The notes under the pieces were generated by a model. The model was not told the DNA's origin. It worked only from the letters and a program-made list of their open reading frames with translations, and did no database searches. Positions 47,076 through 56,402 of a stretch of DNA of 64,000 nt are shown piece by piece. Location of the stretch: contig JAFEKX020000001.1 in NCBI GenBank assembly GCA_016893485.2, positions 7,085,501-7,149,500 of the forward strand, in the 5' to 3' direction. The stretch is from Streptomyces sp. P3 (GTDB taxonomy: Bacteria > Actinomycetota > Actinomycetes > Streptomycetales > Streptomycetaceae). Made by a program: the position numbers and the translations under genes. The first letter of the stretch is position 1, and each line of letters starts with the position of its first letter.

Positions 47076-47405
47076 TCAGGAAGTCGGCGGAGTCGAGCCC
47101 GGAGGTGGTGGTGGCGGTGTCGTGCCGCCCACCTCCTGCCCCGTATTCCCGGCGCTCTCAGCGTTTCCGGTGCTCTCCGCGCTCCCCGTTCCGTCGTCCT
47201 TGTGCGCGAGGCGGTCCATGGCGTCCTTGGCCTTGCCCGTGCCGGTCTGGATCTTGTCGCTGTACTTGCCCTTGGTCTTCTCGTCGACCATTTTCGCGGC
47301 CTTGTCCAGGCCGTTCTCGATCTTGCCTCCGTGCTGCTGTGCGAGGCCCGAGACCTTGTCCTTCGCCGGGGCGAGTTTGGCCTTCCAATTGTCCATCAGA
47401 CCCAT
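47076..47405 (-). CDS. Rv0909-type antitoxin family protein
   Basis: 109 residues, hydrophilic and helical: MGLMDNWKAKLAPAKDKVSG, ENGLDKAAKMVDEKTKGKYS and KIQTGTGKAKDAMDRLA match the small actinobacterial family annotated as antitoxin (MT0933/Rv0909-like). The C-terminal third is a Gly/Thr/Pro-rich tail ending in a proline run. Start ATG 47405 has GGGAAGG upstream. No toxin gene is adjacent, so a toxin-antitoxin role is not supported by context; CsbD-like stress proteins have a similar composition. Confidence 0.65.
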   Translation of the reverse strand: MGLMDNWKAKLAPAKDKVSGLAQQHGGKIENGLDKAAKMVDEKTKGKYSDKIQTGTGKAKDAMDRLAHKDDGTGSAESTGNAESAGNTGQEVGGTTPPPPPPGSTPPTS

Positions 47406-47429
47406 GGTTCACCTTCCCACGCGGGGCAG

Positions 47430-47717
47430 TTACGTGCGGGCGCCCTCACCGGCCTCGTTGTCGGCGGCCACCTCGGCGGACTGCTGTTTGGGGATCTCGA
47501 CGCCGTCGGCAGCGCCCGCGGACCCGGCGGTCGCGACGGCCTCCGTCGCCGTCGTCTCCGCCGCCTCCTCGACCCCTGCCCCCGCCTCGGCCCCCGACAC
47601 CTCGTCCACCGCCTCGGCGGTCGGTGCCTCGGCCGTCTCCGTGTCGGTCACCGTCTCGGCGGTCGACGCCTCCTCCGTAGCCTTCGACCTCCGAAGAATC
47701 CGGTCAAAAACGCCCAT
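47430..47717 (-). CDS. Acidic Ala/Glu/Thr-rich protein of unknown function
   Basis: 95 residues. After a basic start (MGVFDRILRRSKATEE) the chain is almost entirely Ala, Glu, Thr and Val (TETAEAPTAEAVDEVSGAEA), with no Cys, and ends EAGEGART. It looks intrinsically disordered. A frame that continues upstream to 48023 overlaps miaA and is discounted. It lies 24 bp upstream of the antitoxin-like gene on the same strand and is probably co-transcribed with it. Confidence 0.6.
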   Translation of the reverse strand: MGVFDRILRRSKATEEASTAETVTDTETAEAPTAEAVDEVSGAEAGAGVEEAAETTATEAVATAGSAGAADGVEIPKQQSAEVAADNEAGEGART

Positions 47718-47900
47718 ATCAGCTCCATACGTTACTCGTGCGGGCGAAATCCCGCGTAGCCCGGTGCGTCCGTTTGCGTCGCCCGGGTCACCGCCTCCAG
47801 AAACCGGCGGCGGGATACCTCGCAACGGCAACGACCCCAACAGGCGTGCTGTCACGTAACTCGTTCGAGGCGAGGCTCCGACGTTTGCGAGACTGGGAAC

Positions 47901-48836
47901 GTGAGCAGCGCACCCCCGCCCCCGAGTCATCGCCGTCGTCGGACCGACCGCGGCCGGAAAGTCCGATCTGGGCGTCTTCCTGGCCCAGCGCCTAGGTGGC
48001 GAGGTCGTCAACGCCGACTCCATGCAGCTCTACCGAGGGATGGACATCGGCACCGCCAAGCTGACGTCCGAGGAGCGCGACGGCGTCCCGCACCACCTCC
48101 TGGACATCTGGGACGTGACGGTCACGGCGTCCGTCGCCGAGTACCAGCGGCTCGCCCGCGAGCGCATCGACGCCCTGCTCGCCGAGGGGCGCTGGCCGAT
48201 CCTGGTCGGCGGCTCCGGCCTCTACGTGCGCGGCGCCGTCGACAACCTGGAGTTCCCCGGCACCGACCCCGAGGTGCGCGCCCGCCTGGAGGAGGAGCTC
48301 GCCCTGCGCGGCTCCGGCGCCCTGCACGCCCGCCTGGCCGCCGCCGATCCCGAGGCCGCGCACGCCATCCTGCCGAGCAACGGCCGCCGTATCGTCCGCG
48401 CCCTGGAGGTCATCGAGATCACCGGCAAGCCCTTCACCGCCAACCTCCCCGGCCACGACTCGATCTACGACACCGTCCAGATCGGCGTCGACGTGGCGCG
48501 CCCGGAGCTCGACGAGCGCATCGCGCGCCGGGTCGACCGGATGTGGAGCGCGGGTCTCGTGGACGAGGTGCGGGAGCTGGAGGCGCGCGGCCTGCGCGAG
48601 GGGGTCACGGCGTCCCGCGCGCTCGGCTACCAGCAGGTGCTCGCGGCGCTCGCGGGGAGTGCACGGAGCAGGAGGCGCGCGCGGAGACCGTGCGTGCCAC
48701 CAAGCGCTTCGCGCGCCGTCAGGATTCGTGGTTCAGGCGCGATCCTCGGGTGCACTGGTTGAGTGGGGCTGCGGCGGATCTCACAGAACTTCCGCACCTG
48801 GCACTGGCGTTGGTCGAACGACCGGTCACAGCCTGA
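47901..48836 (+). CDS. miaA: tRNA dimethylallyltransferase MiaA (two frameshifts)
   Basis: Transfers a dimethylallyl group to A37 of tRNAs that read U-starting codons; the product is the substrate of MiaB. Walker A VVGPTAAGKSDLG, NADSMQLYRGMDIGTAKL, HHLLDIWDVTVTASVAEYQ, GGSGLYVRGAVD and the C-terminal ETVRATKRFARRQDSWFRRD are conserved. An extra C at about 47922 and a missing G at about 48655 split the frame. GTG 47901 follows GAGACT by six bases. About 311 residues, the normal size. Confidence 0.93.
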   Translation: MSSAPPPPSHRRRRTDRGRKVRSGRLPGPAPRWRGRQRRLHAALPRDGHRHRQADVRGARRRPAPPPGHLGRDGHGVRRRVPAARPRAHRRPARRGALADPGRRLRPLRARRRRQPGVPRHRPRGARPPGGGARPARLRRPARPPGRRRSRGRARHPAEQRPPYRPRPGGHRDHRQALHRQPPRPRLDLRHRPDRRRRGAPGARRAHRAPGRPDVERGSRGRGAGAGGARPARGGHGVPRARLPAGARGARGECTEQEARAETVRATKRFARRQDSWFRRDPRVHWLSGAAADLTELPHLALALVERPVTA

Positions 48837-48937
48837 TCACGTCATGGCATCGGGACGCTCCGGCCGCCGTTTCGGCCTCCGGGGCGTGCCATCATCGAGC
48901 TTCGATCGACCAAGTGGAGTCCGAGTTGGGAGGGCGC

Positions 48938-49444
48938 GTGGCGATGGAGGCCGGCCCTCGCGAGACCGCAGAAGGCACTGAGCAGGTCACCGCGGACCGT
49001 GGTGAACCGGAAGAGGGCGACGGCAGGCTGAGCCCGGACGGCCCGGACGAGATCCAGGGCGGTGTGACCGCCGACGGTCCCGGGCCCGACGAGATGTTCG
49101 CCGGACCCGAGGTCGAGGTCGAGCTGCGTCCGCAGCGCCGACTGCGCATCTGGCAGCTCGCGCCCATCGTGGCCCTGGCCGCGGTCGGCTCCCTGATGTT
49201 CGCCTTCCCGCTCGCCTTCGACTTCGGCGACAGCGGGGCCGTGATCGCCATGCTCGGCCTGCTCATCTGCTCCTGCGCGGCCGGCTGGGGCATGATGGCC
49301 GCCCGCCGCGTCGGCTCCACCTGGCCCGGCTTCCCGCAGCGCGGCTCCGGGGGCCGCCCGGACTATCGGGTCGTCATCGCGTACGCCCTGGTGGTGGGCG
49401 CGGTGGTGGTCCTCGCCGTGTGGCGCGTGGCCAGGCTCCGCTAG
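48938..49444 (+). CDS. Small membrane protein of unknown function
   Basis: 168 residues. The first 75 are acidic and disordered (QVTADRGEPEEGDGRLSPDG), followed by three hydrophobic helices: QLAPIVALAAVGSLMFAFPL, VIAMLGLLICSCAAGWGMMA and VVIAYALVVGAVVVLAVW. It is found between miaA and dapF in other Streptomyces. GTG 48938 is chosen for GGAGGG at 48929-48934; ATG two codons later is possible. Confidence 0.65.
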   Translation: MAMEAGPRETAEGTEQVTADRGEPEEGDGRLSPDGPDEIQGGVTADGPGPDEMFAGPEVEVELRPQRRLRIWQLAPIVALAAVGSLMFAFPLAFDFGDSGAVIAMLGLLICSCAAGWGMMAARRVGSTWPGFPQRGSGGRPDYRVVIAYALVVGAVVVLAVWRVARLR

Positions 49445-49474
49445 CCGCCGCTGCCGGTCTCCGTGATCGTCGGG

Positions 49475-49497
49475 TTGTCGTAGGCACCCCGTACGAT
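49475..49497 (+). promoter_or_regulatory. Possible RecA_NDp-like promoter of dapF
   Basis: TTGTCGTAG (49475-49483), eight bases, TACGAT (49492-49497), six bases, ATG 49504. Two mismatches in the upstream element, a perfect -10 and the same spacing as the recA-type set. It could equally be an ordinary leaderless promoter. Confidence 0.4.
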
Positions 49498-49503
49498 CGA
49501 GGG

Positions 49504-50372
49504 ATGAGCACGCGGATCGCCTTTCTCAAGGGGCACGGCACCGAGAACGACTTCGTGATCGTCCCGGACCCCGAGAACGCCATCGACCTGTCCCCGGCCG
49601 CCGTGGCCGCCCTGTGCGACCGCCGCGCGGGCATCGGCGGCGACGGACTGCTGCATGTGGTGCGGTCCGCCGCGCATCCCGAGGCGCGCGACATGGCGGC
49701 CGAGGCGGAGTGGTTCATGGACTACCGCAACGGCGACGGCTCGATCGCGGAGATGTGCGGAAACGGCACCCGTGTGTTCGCCCGCTACCTCCAGCGCGCC
49801 GGGCATGTGGCCGAAGGCGACTTCGGCATCGCCACGCGCGGGGGTGTGAAGCCCATGCACATCGCCAAGAACGGCGACGTGACCACCGGCATGGGCAAGG
49901 CCCGCCTCCCCGAAGGGGACGTCAAGGTGACCGTGGGCGACCGCAGTTGGCCCGCGCGGAACGTGAACATGGGCAACCCGCACGCGGTCGCCTTCGTCGA
50001 CGACCTCGCGCACGCCGGCGACCTCTACGCCCCGCCGCCCTTCAGCCCGGCCGCCGCCTACCCGGACGGGGTCAACGTGGAGTTCGTCGTCGACCGCGGC
50101 CCCCGGCACGTCGCCATGCGCGTGCACGAGCGCGGCGCCGGCGAGACCCGCTCGTGCGGCACGGGCGCGTGCGCGGTCGCCGTGGCCACCGCCCGAGAGA
50201 CGGCATCGACCCCGCCGTCACCGGGACGCACGCGACGTACACCGTCGATGTGCCCGGAGGAACGCTGGTGATCACCGAGCGGCCCGACGGAGAGATCGAG
50301 TTGACCGGTCCCGCGGTGATCGTCGCCGAAGGTGAGATCGATGCGGAATGGCTGGAAAACGCCATCCGCTGA
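49504..50372 (+). CDS. dapF: Diaminopimelate epimerase (one frameshift)
   Basis: Converts LL- to meso-diaminopimelate for lysine and peptidoglycan synthesis; Streptomyces wall uses the LL form, and this enzyme supplies the meso form for lysine. Both catalytic cysteines are visible, in SIAEMCGNGTRVFARYLQ and ETRSCGTGACAVAVATA. Other motifs are FLKGHGTENDFVIV and NMGNPHAVAFVDD. A base is missing at about 50200 (ATARRDGIDPAVTGTHA). ATG 49504 fits the promoter geometry. About 289 residues, normal length. Confidence 0.93.
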
Positions 50373-50656
50373 ACGGGTGAAACTCGGTTCCGGCCGCCCA
50401 GGGTGCGCTGATTCCAAGTCTCCGGCGTCCGGAGCGGCTCGAAAGCACGGCTGACCTCGTATGCCGTGGCGCAAAACCGTAAACCTTCCGACCTTCCCTC
50501 GAATGGGTGATCCGTTTCACGCTCGGCGAGAGGCGGTCAGTCGCACGTGGTGGGCTCGGTAGCATCAAGCACCGGCCCGGACGGGGATCGTCACCATCCC
50601 CTGAGCCGAGTACGCCATGGGGCACCCGTCCGCCGGTCAAGCAGCCGGAGGTGCCC
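50373..50656. other. Gap upstream of rshA
   Basis: 284 bp with no gene. A small hairpin GGGGAT/ATCCCC lies near 50583-50601. TAGCAT at about 50560 may be a -10 box, but the -35 is not clear. GGAGGTG at 50647-50653 is the ribosome binding site for ATG 50657, with a short spacer. Confidence 0.35.
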
Positions 50657-52798
50657 ATGAGTGCGGAGGCCACGAACCCTGCGACCCCAGGCCCTGTGAC
50701 CAACACAGTGCCCCGCAGGAAGGCCCGCCCCGGATCGACCTGCGCCGGCTCGGCCGGGCCGCGCTGCTCGGCCCCACCGCGCGCGACCGGTTGCCGGACG
50801 CCATCGGCCATGTCGCCGAGGCCCACCGCGCCCACTACCCCGACGCCGACCTCGAACCGCTGCGCCGCGCCTGGGTGCTCGCCGAGTCCTCGCACCGCGG
50901 CCAGATGCGCAAGAGCGGCGAGCCGTACATCACACACCCGCTCGCCGTGACCCTGATCCTCGCCGAACTCGGCGCGGAGACCACGACGTTGACGGCCTCC
51001 CTGCTCCACGACACCGTCGAGGACACGGAGGTGACGCTCGATCAGGTCGGTGAGGAGTTCGGCGCCGAGGTGCGCTATCTCGTCGACGGCGTCACGAAGC
51101 TGGAGAAGGTCGACTACGGTGCCGCGGCCGAGCCGGAGACCTTCCGCAAGATGCTCGTCGCCACCGGCAGCGACGTCCGCGTGATGTCGATCAAACTCGC
51201 CGACCGGCTGCACAACATGCGCACCCTGGGAGTGATGCGCCCCGAGAAGCAGGCCCGCATCGCCAAGGTCACCCGGGACGTCCTGATCCCGCTCGCCGAG
51301 CGGCTCGGCGTCCAGGCGCTCAAGACCGAACTCGAGGACCTGGTCTTCGCGATCCTCCACCCCGAGGAGTACGACCACACCCGCGAGTTGATCGTCGACA
51401 ACGCCTCCCGCGCGGACGACCCGCTCGCCGAGGTCACCGACGAGGTGCGCGGCGTCCTGCGCGACGCCGGCATCCAGGCCGAAGTCCTCATCAGGCCACG
51501 GCACTTCGTCTCCGTGCACCGCGTCGCCCGCAAACGCGGCCGGCTGCGCGGCGCCGACTTCGGCCGCCTCCTGGTGCTCGTGAACGAGGACGCGGACTGT
51601 TACGGCGTCCTCGGCGAGCTGCACACCTGCCTGAAGCCGGTCGTCTCGGAGTTCAAGGACTTCATCGCCGTCCCCAAGTTCAACCTGTACCAGTCGCTGC
51701 ACACCGCCGTCGCCCACACCGACGGCCAGGTCGTCGAAGTCCTCATCCGCACCTACCAGATGCACAAGGTCGCCGAGGCCGGCGTCATCGCGCTCGGCAA
51801 TCCGTACGCTCCTCCTTCGGAGGAGCAACAGGCCGCGAACGACGGCGAGCGCGCCGACCCCACCCGGCCCGGCTGGCTCTCCCGCCTCCTCGACTGGCAG
51901 GAGGGCGCGCCCGACCCCGACACCTTCTGGTCGACGCTCCGCGAGGACCTCGCCCAGGACCGTGAGATCACCGTGTTCCGGCCCGACGGCGGCACGTTGG
52001 GCCTGCCCGACGGCGCGACCTGTGTGGACGCCGCGTACGCGCAGTACGGCGAGGACGCCCACGCCTGCATCGGCGCCCGCGTCAACGGCCGCCTGGCGAC
52101 CCTCAGCACGGTTCTCAAGGATGGCGACACCGTCCAACTGCTCATGGGCCAGGACCCGGCCTCCCGAGCCCTCCAGGGAGTGGCTGGAGCACGCGCACAC
52201 GCCCGCCGCCCGGATCGCCATCCAGCGCTGGATCACCGCGCATCCGGGAAGCGACGACGGAGCGCGCGCCGCGGCCGACGAGAGGACACGGAGCGTCCGT
52301 GCGGCACCTCCCGCCGCCGAAGACACCGCGCCCCCTTGGACACCCCCGCCACCCCCGTGGTCGACCAGCCAGGCGCGACCGTACGGCTCGCCGGCTGCTG
52401 CACGCCCGTACCGCCCGACGAGGTCACTGGATTCTCCGTACGCGGCGGGGTCGTGACCGTCCACCGTGTCGGGTGTAGCGCGGTGGCGCACATGAAGGGC
52501 GTGGGGCGCGCGGAGGTCGGTGTGCGCTGGGGGACACCACCGAGTGCCGGGTCACGCTGGTAGCCGAATCGTTCGGCCGCCCGCATTTGCTCGCCGACCT
52601 CACCGAAGCGATCGCCCTGGAGGGCGCGGAAATCGTCTCGGCGACCGTCGAACCCCCACCCAGCAACGCGTCCGCCACACCTACACACTGCAACTCCCGG
52701 ACGCGGCTCACCTCTTGACCCTCATGCGGGCGATGCGCAACGTCCCGGGGGTCTACGACGTGAGCCGCGCGCAGCATCACCAGACGTCGGCCTTCTGA
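50657..52798 (+). CDS. rshA: RelA/SpoT homologue RshA (frameshifted)
   Basis: Second RSH protein of Streptomyces, about 715 residues. In order: HD hydrolase with AESSHRGQMRKSGEPYITHP and LLHDTVEDTEVTLDQVG; synthetase domain (about 51470-51780) with IAVPKFNLYQSLHTAV and VVEVLIRTYQMH; TGS domain from REITVFRPDGGTLGLPDGAT; zinc-finger region LAGCCTPVPPDEVTGF and HRVGC; C-terminal ACT domain. In the synthetase core the usual DLxGIRVLV reads ADFGRLLVLV, so the conserved Gly and Arg are changed in a stretch with no frame break. Indels at about 50735, 52163, 52335, 52530 and 52655. ATG 50657 follows GGAGGTG. The hydrolase motif is intact, so net (p)ppGpp degradation is plausible. Confidence 0.87.
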
Positions 52799-52865
52799 GC
52801 GGGGCGCGTGTTCCGACACCGGCCCCCTGGGATGTGCGCCCGGTTTTCGCCTCCCCTGTAGAGGG

Positions 52866-52965
52866 GCTTTTGCGACGTGCGCCTGGAGGTGCTTTTGCGT
52901 CGCGCACCTGGAGGTGCCTTCGCGACGTGCGCCTAAGGGTGCCTTTCGCGACATACGTCCGCTGT
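52866..52965. repeat. About 3.5 direct copies of a 25-bp unit
   Basis: Units resemble TTTTGCGACGTGCGCC plus TGGAGGTGC, beginning near 52868, 52893 and 52919 with a partial copy after 52944. They lie between rshA and the peptidase gene, with no spacers or cas genes, so this is not a CRISPR. The rest of the gap (52799-53045) holds nothing recognisable. Confidence 0.7.
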
Positions 52966-53045
52966 GAGGCCTCGGAAGACCCCGTTCGAGTGGGCCGGTC
53001 GCGAGTCGTCGCCGTACGGCACGCGCGCGCTGGTAGCGGTGGTGC

Positions 53046-54587
53046 ATGCTGCTCACCCCCGCACCGGCACGACCGGCAACGGCGTCCCCGCACCGGCTCC
53101 GGCGATCCGGCCCCCGGTCGCGCACCAGGAACTCCCGACGGCTGAAGGCAGCGCTGCTCGCCTCCGCCGTGTCCGTCTGCCTCGTCGCCGCGAGCGCGCC
53201 GCCCACGCCCCTGGGAGTCGGTGACCGCCTCTTCCCGACCCTGGGCAACCCGGGCTACGACGTGGCGTCGTACGACCTCTCGTTCACGTATCCCGGCAGT
53301 AACAGCAAGCCGCTCCAAGCGGTCACCACCATCGACGCGTGGACGACCCGGACGCTGGACCGGATCAACCTCGACTTCGCGCACGGCACCGTGGACTCGG
53401 TCGAGGTCGACGGGCGGCCCGCCGACTTCGCCAGTGCCGGTGAGGACCTGGTCGTCACCCCGGAGAGGCCGATTTCCGAGGGGAGTTGGACGCGGATCAC
53501 CGTACGGCACACCAGCGACCCCGTGTCCGTGAAGGGCGAGGACGGCGGCTGGGTGCGCACCAAGGACGGGCTCGCGATGGCCAACCAGGCCGACGCCGCG
53601 CACCTGGTGTTCCCGTGCAACGACCACCCCTCCGACAAGGCGATGTTCACCATCAGGGTCACCGCCCCCAACGCCTACACGGCCGTCGCCAACGGACTCC
53701 CGGCAGGCGTCGACAAGGTCGGCGGCAGCACCACCTGGACGTACCGCACACAGCACCCCATGGCCACCGAACTCGCCCAGGTGTCCATCGGCCGCTCCGC
53801 CGTGCTGCACCGCACCGGACCGCACGACCTGCCGATGCGGGACGTCGTCCCCGCCAAGGACGCCAAGCAGCTCGAACCGTGGCTCAGGAAGACCCCCGAC
53901 CAGATCGCCTGGATGGAGAGCAAGGTCGGCCGGTACCCCTTCGAGACGTACGGGCTGCTCATGGCCGACGCGTCCACCGGCTTCGAACTCGAGACGCAGA
54001 CGATCTCTCTCTTCGAGAGATCTCTTCACCGAGCCCGCCTACCCGAAGTGGTACGTCGAGTCGATCATGGTGCACGAACTGTCCCACCAGTGGTTCGGCG
54101 ACAGCGTCAGCCCTCGTACCTGGTCCGACCTGTGGCTCAACGAAGGACACGCCACCTGGTACGAGGACTGTACGCCGAGGAGAAGGCCCACAGGCCCATG
54201 GAGACCCGTATGAAGGCCGCCTACGAGGTCTCCGACCGCTGGCGCGCCGCCGGCGGGCCGCCCGCACTGCCCAAGGTGCCCGCACCCGGCCAGAAGATCG
54301 GCATCTTCCGCCCGAACGTCTACGACGGCGCAGCGCTCGCCCTCTACGCCTTGCGCCAGGAGATCGGCCGCCCGGCCTTCGAGCGCCTGGAGCGCAGCTG
54401 GGTCCACATCCACCACGACGGCACGGCCACCACCGCGGACTTCGAGGAACTCGCCTCCGCGATCTCCGGCCGCGACCTGAGCGACTTCTTCAAGGCCTGG
54501 CTCTACGGTGCGAAGACCCCGCCGATGCCGGGTCACCCGGACTGGAAGTCGCAGGCACCGGTGAAAAAGCGCGGCGAGGGGCACTGA
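53046..54587 (+). CDS. Secreted M1 family metallopeptidase (two frameshifts)
   Basis: Aminopeptidase-N-like zinc peptidase with an N-terminal signal segment (RRLKAALLASAVSVCLVAAS), a beta-rich N-domain, and the thermolysin-fold catalytic site: MVHELSHQWFGDS gives HExxH and LWLNEGHATWYE gives the third ligand Glu 18 residues later; the exopeptidase motif region reads LLMADASTGFELETQTI instead of a plain GAMEN. Frame breaks at about 54017 and 54168. About 513 residues, shorter than full aminopeptidase N, matching the short secreted actinobacterial type. ATG 53046 is the first start ahead of the signal, but no clear ribosome binding site is seen. Confidence 0.85.
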   Translation: MLLTPAPARPATASPHRLRRSGPRSRTRNSRRLKAALLASAVSVCLVAASAPPTPLGVGDRLFPTLGNPGYDVASYDLSFTYPGSNSKPLQAVTTIDAWTTRTLDRINLDFAHGTVDSVEVDGRPADFASAGEDLVVTPERPISEGSWTRITVRHTSDPVSVKGEDGGWVRTKDGLAMANQADAAHLVFPCNDHPSDKAMFTIRVTAPNAYTAVANGLPAGVDKVGGSTTWTYRTQHPMATELAQVSIGRSAVLHRTGPHDLPMRDVVPAKDAKQLEPWLRKTPDQIAWMESKVGRYPFETYGLLMADASTGFELETQTISLFERSLHRARLPEVVRRVDHGARTVPPVVRRQRQPSYLVRPVAQRRTRHLVRGLYAEEKAHRPMETRMKAAYEVSDRWRAAGGPPALPKVPAPGQKIGIFRPNVYDGAALALYALRQEIGRPAFERLERSWVHIHHDGTATTADFEELASAISGRDLSDFFKAWLYGAKTPPMPGHPDWKSQAPVKKRGEGH

Positions 54588-54751
54588 ATAAGGCAGTGAC
54601 GTGGCGATCCGCGTCGTGCGACCATCTTCAGGTCGGCGGCGCGGGTACCGGGACACACCGGGCAGCCATCGGGAATCCGGATTCGCCGGGAATCTCCGGA
54701 GGCACTCGCACGTTATGACCTTTGCAGGACTCCCATCGACGTAAGGACCCA
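54588..54751. other. Gap upstream of hflX
   Basis: 164 bp with no gene. AAGGA at 54743-54747 serves ATG 54752. No clear promoter was seen. Confidence 0.35.
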
Positions 54752-56244
54752 ATGACCTCCTCTTCTTCCCCTTCCCAGGACACTGAGCGCTTCGCGCACG
54801 CCTACCCCGAAGGTCTTCGGGCCGATGCCCTGATGGAAGAGGACGTCGCCTGGAGCCACGAGATCGACGGAGAGCGGGACGGCGACCAGTTCGACCGCTC
54901 CGAGCGCGCGGCCCTGCGCCGCGTCGCCGGCCTCTCCACCGAACTCGAGGACGTCACCGAGGTCGAGTACCGACAGCTCCGCCTGGAGCGTGTCGTACTC
55001 GTAGGCGTCTGGACCACCGGCACGGTCCAGGACGCGGACAACTCGCTCGCCGAGCTGGCCGCCCTCGCGGAGACCGCGGGCGCGCTGGTGCTCGACGGTG
55101 TCGTCCAGCGCCGCGACAAGCCGGACGCGGCCACCTACATCGGTTCCGGCAAGGCGAACGAACTGCGGGACATCGTCCTGGAGACCGGCGCCGACACCGT
55201 CATCTGCGACGGTGAGCTGAGCCCGGGCCAGCTGATCCACCTCGAAGACGTCGTCAAGGTCAAGGTCATCGACCGTACGGCCCTGATCCTCGACATCTTC
55301 GCCCAGCACGCCAAGTCCCGAGAGGGCAAGGCGCAGGTCGCACTCGCGCAGATGCAGTACATGCTGCCGAGGCTCCGAGGCTGGGGTCAGTCGCTGTCCC
55401 GCCAGATGGGCGGCGGCTCGGGCGGCGGCCTCGCCACCCGTGGTCCCGGTGAGACCAAGATCGAGACGGACCGGCGTCGTATCCGCGAGAAGATGGCGAA
55501 GATGCGCCGGGAGATCGCGGACATGAAGACGGGCCGCGACATCAAGCGCCAGGAGCGTCGTCGCCACAAGGTGCCCTCGGTCGCGATCGCGGGTTACACC
55601 AACGCCGGCAAGTCCTCCCTGCTCAACCGCCTCACAGGCGCGGGCGTCCTGGTGGAGAACGCACTGTTCGCCACCCTCGACCCGACCGTGCGCCGGGCCG
55701 AGACCCCGGGCGGACGGCTGTACACGCTGGTCGACACCGTCGGCTTCGTCCGGCACCTGCCGCACCACCTGGTCGAGGCCTTCCGCTCCACCATGGAGGA
55801 GGTCGGCGACGCCGACCTGATCCTGCATGTGGTGGACGGTTCGCACCCGGTCCCGGAGGAGCAGCTGGCCGCCGTGCGCGAGGTGATCCGGGATGTCGGC
55901 GCCACGAAGGTGCCCGAGATCGTCGTGATCAACAAGGCGGACGCGGCGGACCCGCTGACGCTCCAGCGACTGATGCGGAACGAGAAGCGCTCCATCGCGG
56001 TCTCGGCCCGCACCGGCCAGGGCATCGAAGAGCTGCTCGCGCTCATCGACAACGAACTGCCGCGCCCCTCGGTCGAGATCGAGGCGCTCGTGCCGTACAC
56101 CCACGGCAAGCTGGTCGCCCGCGCCCACTCCGAGGGCGAGGTGATCTCCGAGGAGCACACCGCGGAGGCACCCACCTCAAGGTCCGGGTGCACGAGGAAC
56201 TGGCGGCGGAATTCGCGCCGTACGTCCCGGCACCGCTGGCCTGA
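54752..56244 (+). CDS. hflX: Ribosome-associated GTPase HflX (one frameshift)
   Basis: GTPase that splits stalled or hibernating 70S ribosomes. N-terminal HflX domain with AETAGALVLDGVVQRRDKPD, TYIGSGKANELRDIV and QVALAQMQYMLPRL, the Gly-rich GGGSGGGLATRGPGETKIE, then the G domain: G1 GYTNAGKSSLLNRL, G3 DTVGFVRHLPH, G4 VINKAD. A base is missing at about 56168; restored, it ends HLKVRVHEELAAEF ... PAPLA at 56244. ATG 54752 has AAGGA upstream. About 497 residues, typical of Streptomyces with an acidic N-terminal extension. Confidence 0.93.
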
Positions 56245-56296
56245 CGGGTCGTAGCAAAGGTTGTGGCCGTGGCCGTGGAGACGGTCGTGGAACAGC

Positions 56297-56339
56297 CCGA
56301 AGGCCCGCCCCAACTCGCTTCCCGGGGGCGGGCCTTCGG
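56297..56339. terminator. Hairpin with perfect 15-bp stem between hflX and the protease gene
   Basis: CCGAAGGCCCGCCCC (56297-56311), 13-base loop, GGGGCGGGCCTTCGG (56325-56339). It separates two convergent genes and can act in both directions. Confidence 0.8.
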
Positions 56340-56402
56340 CATGCACGCGTGCGCGGGTGCGTGCCGTGCGGATGTGCGTGTGCGGATGTGTGTGCGCGGG
56401 GG

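Noticed and set aside
47076..47717. Toxin-antitoxin pair
   Set aside because: The first gene resembles an antitoxin family, but its neighbour is a disordered acidic protein with no toxin motif.
52866..52965. CRISPR array
   Set aside because: Units are contiguous without unique spacers and there are no cas genes. The same holds for the arrays at 14219, 14817, 57647 and 59790.
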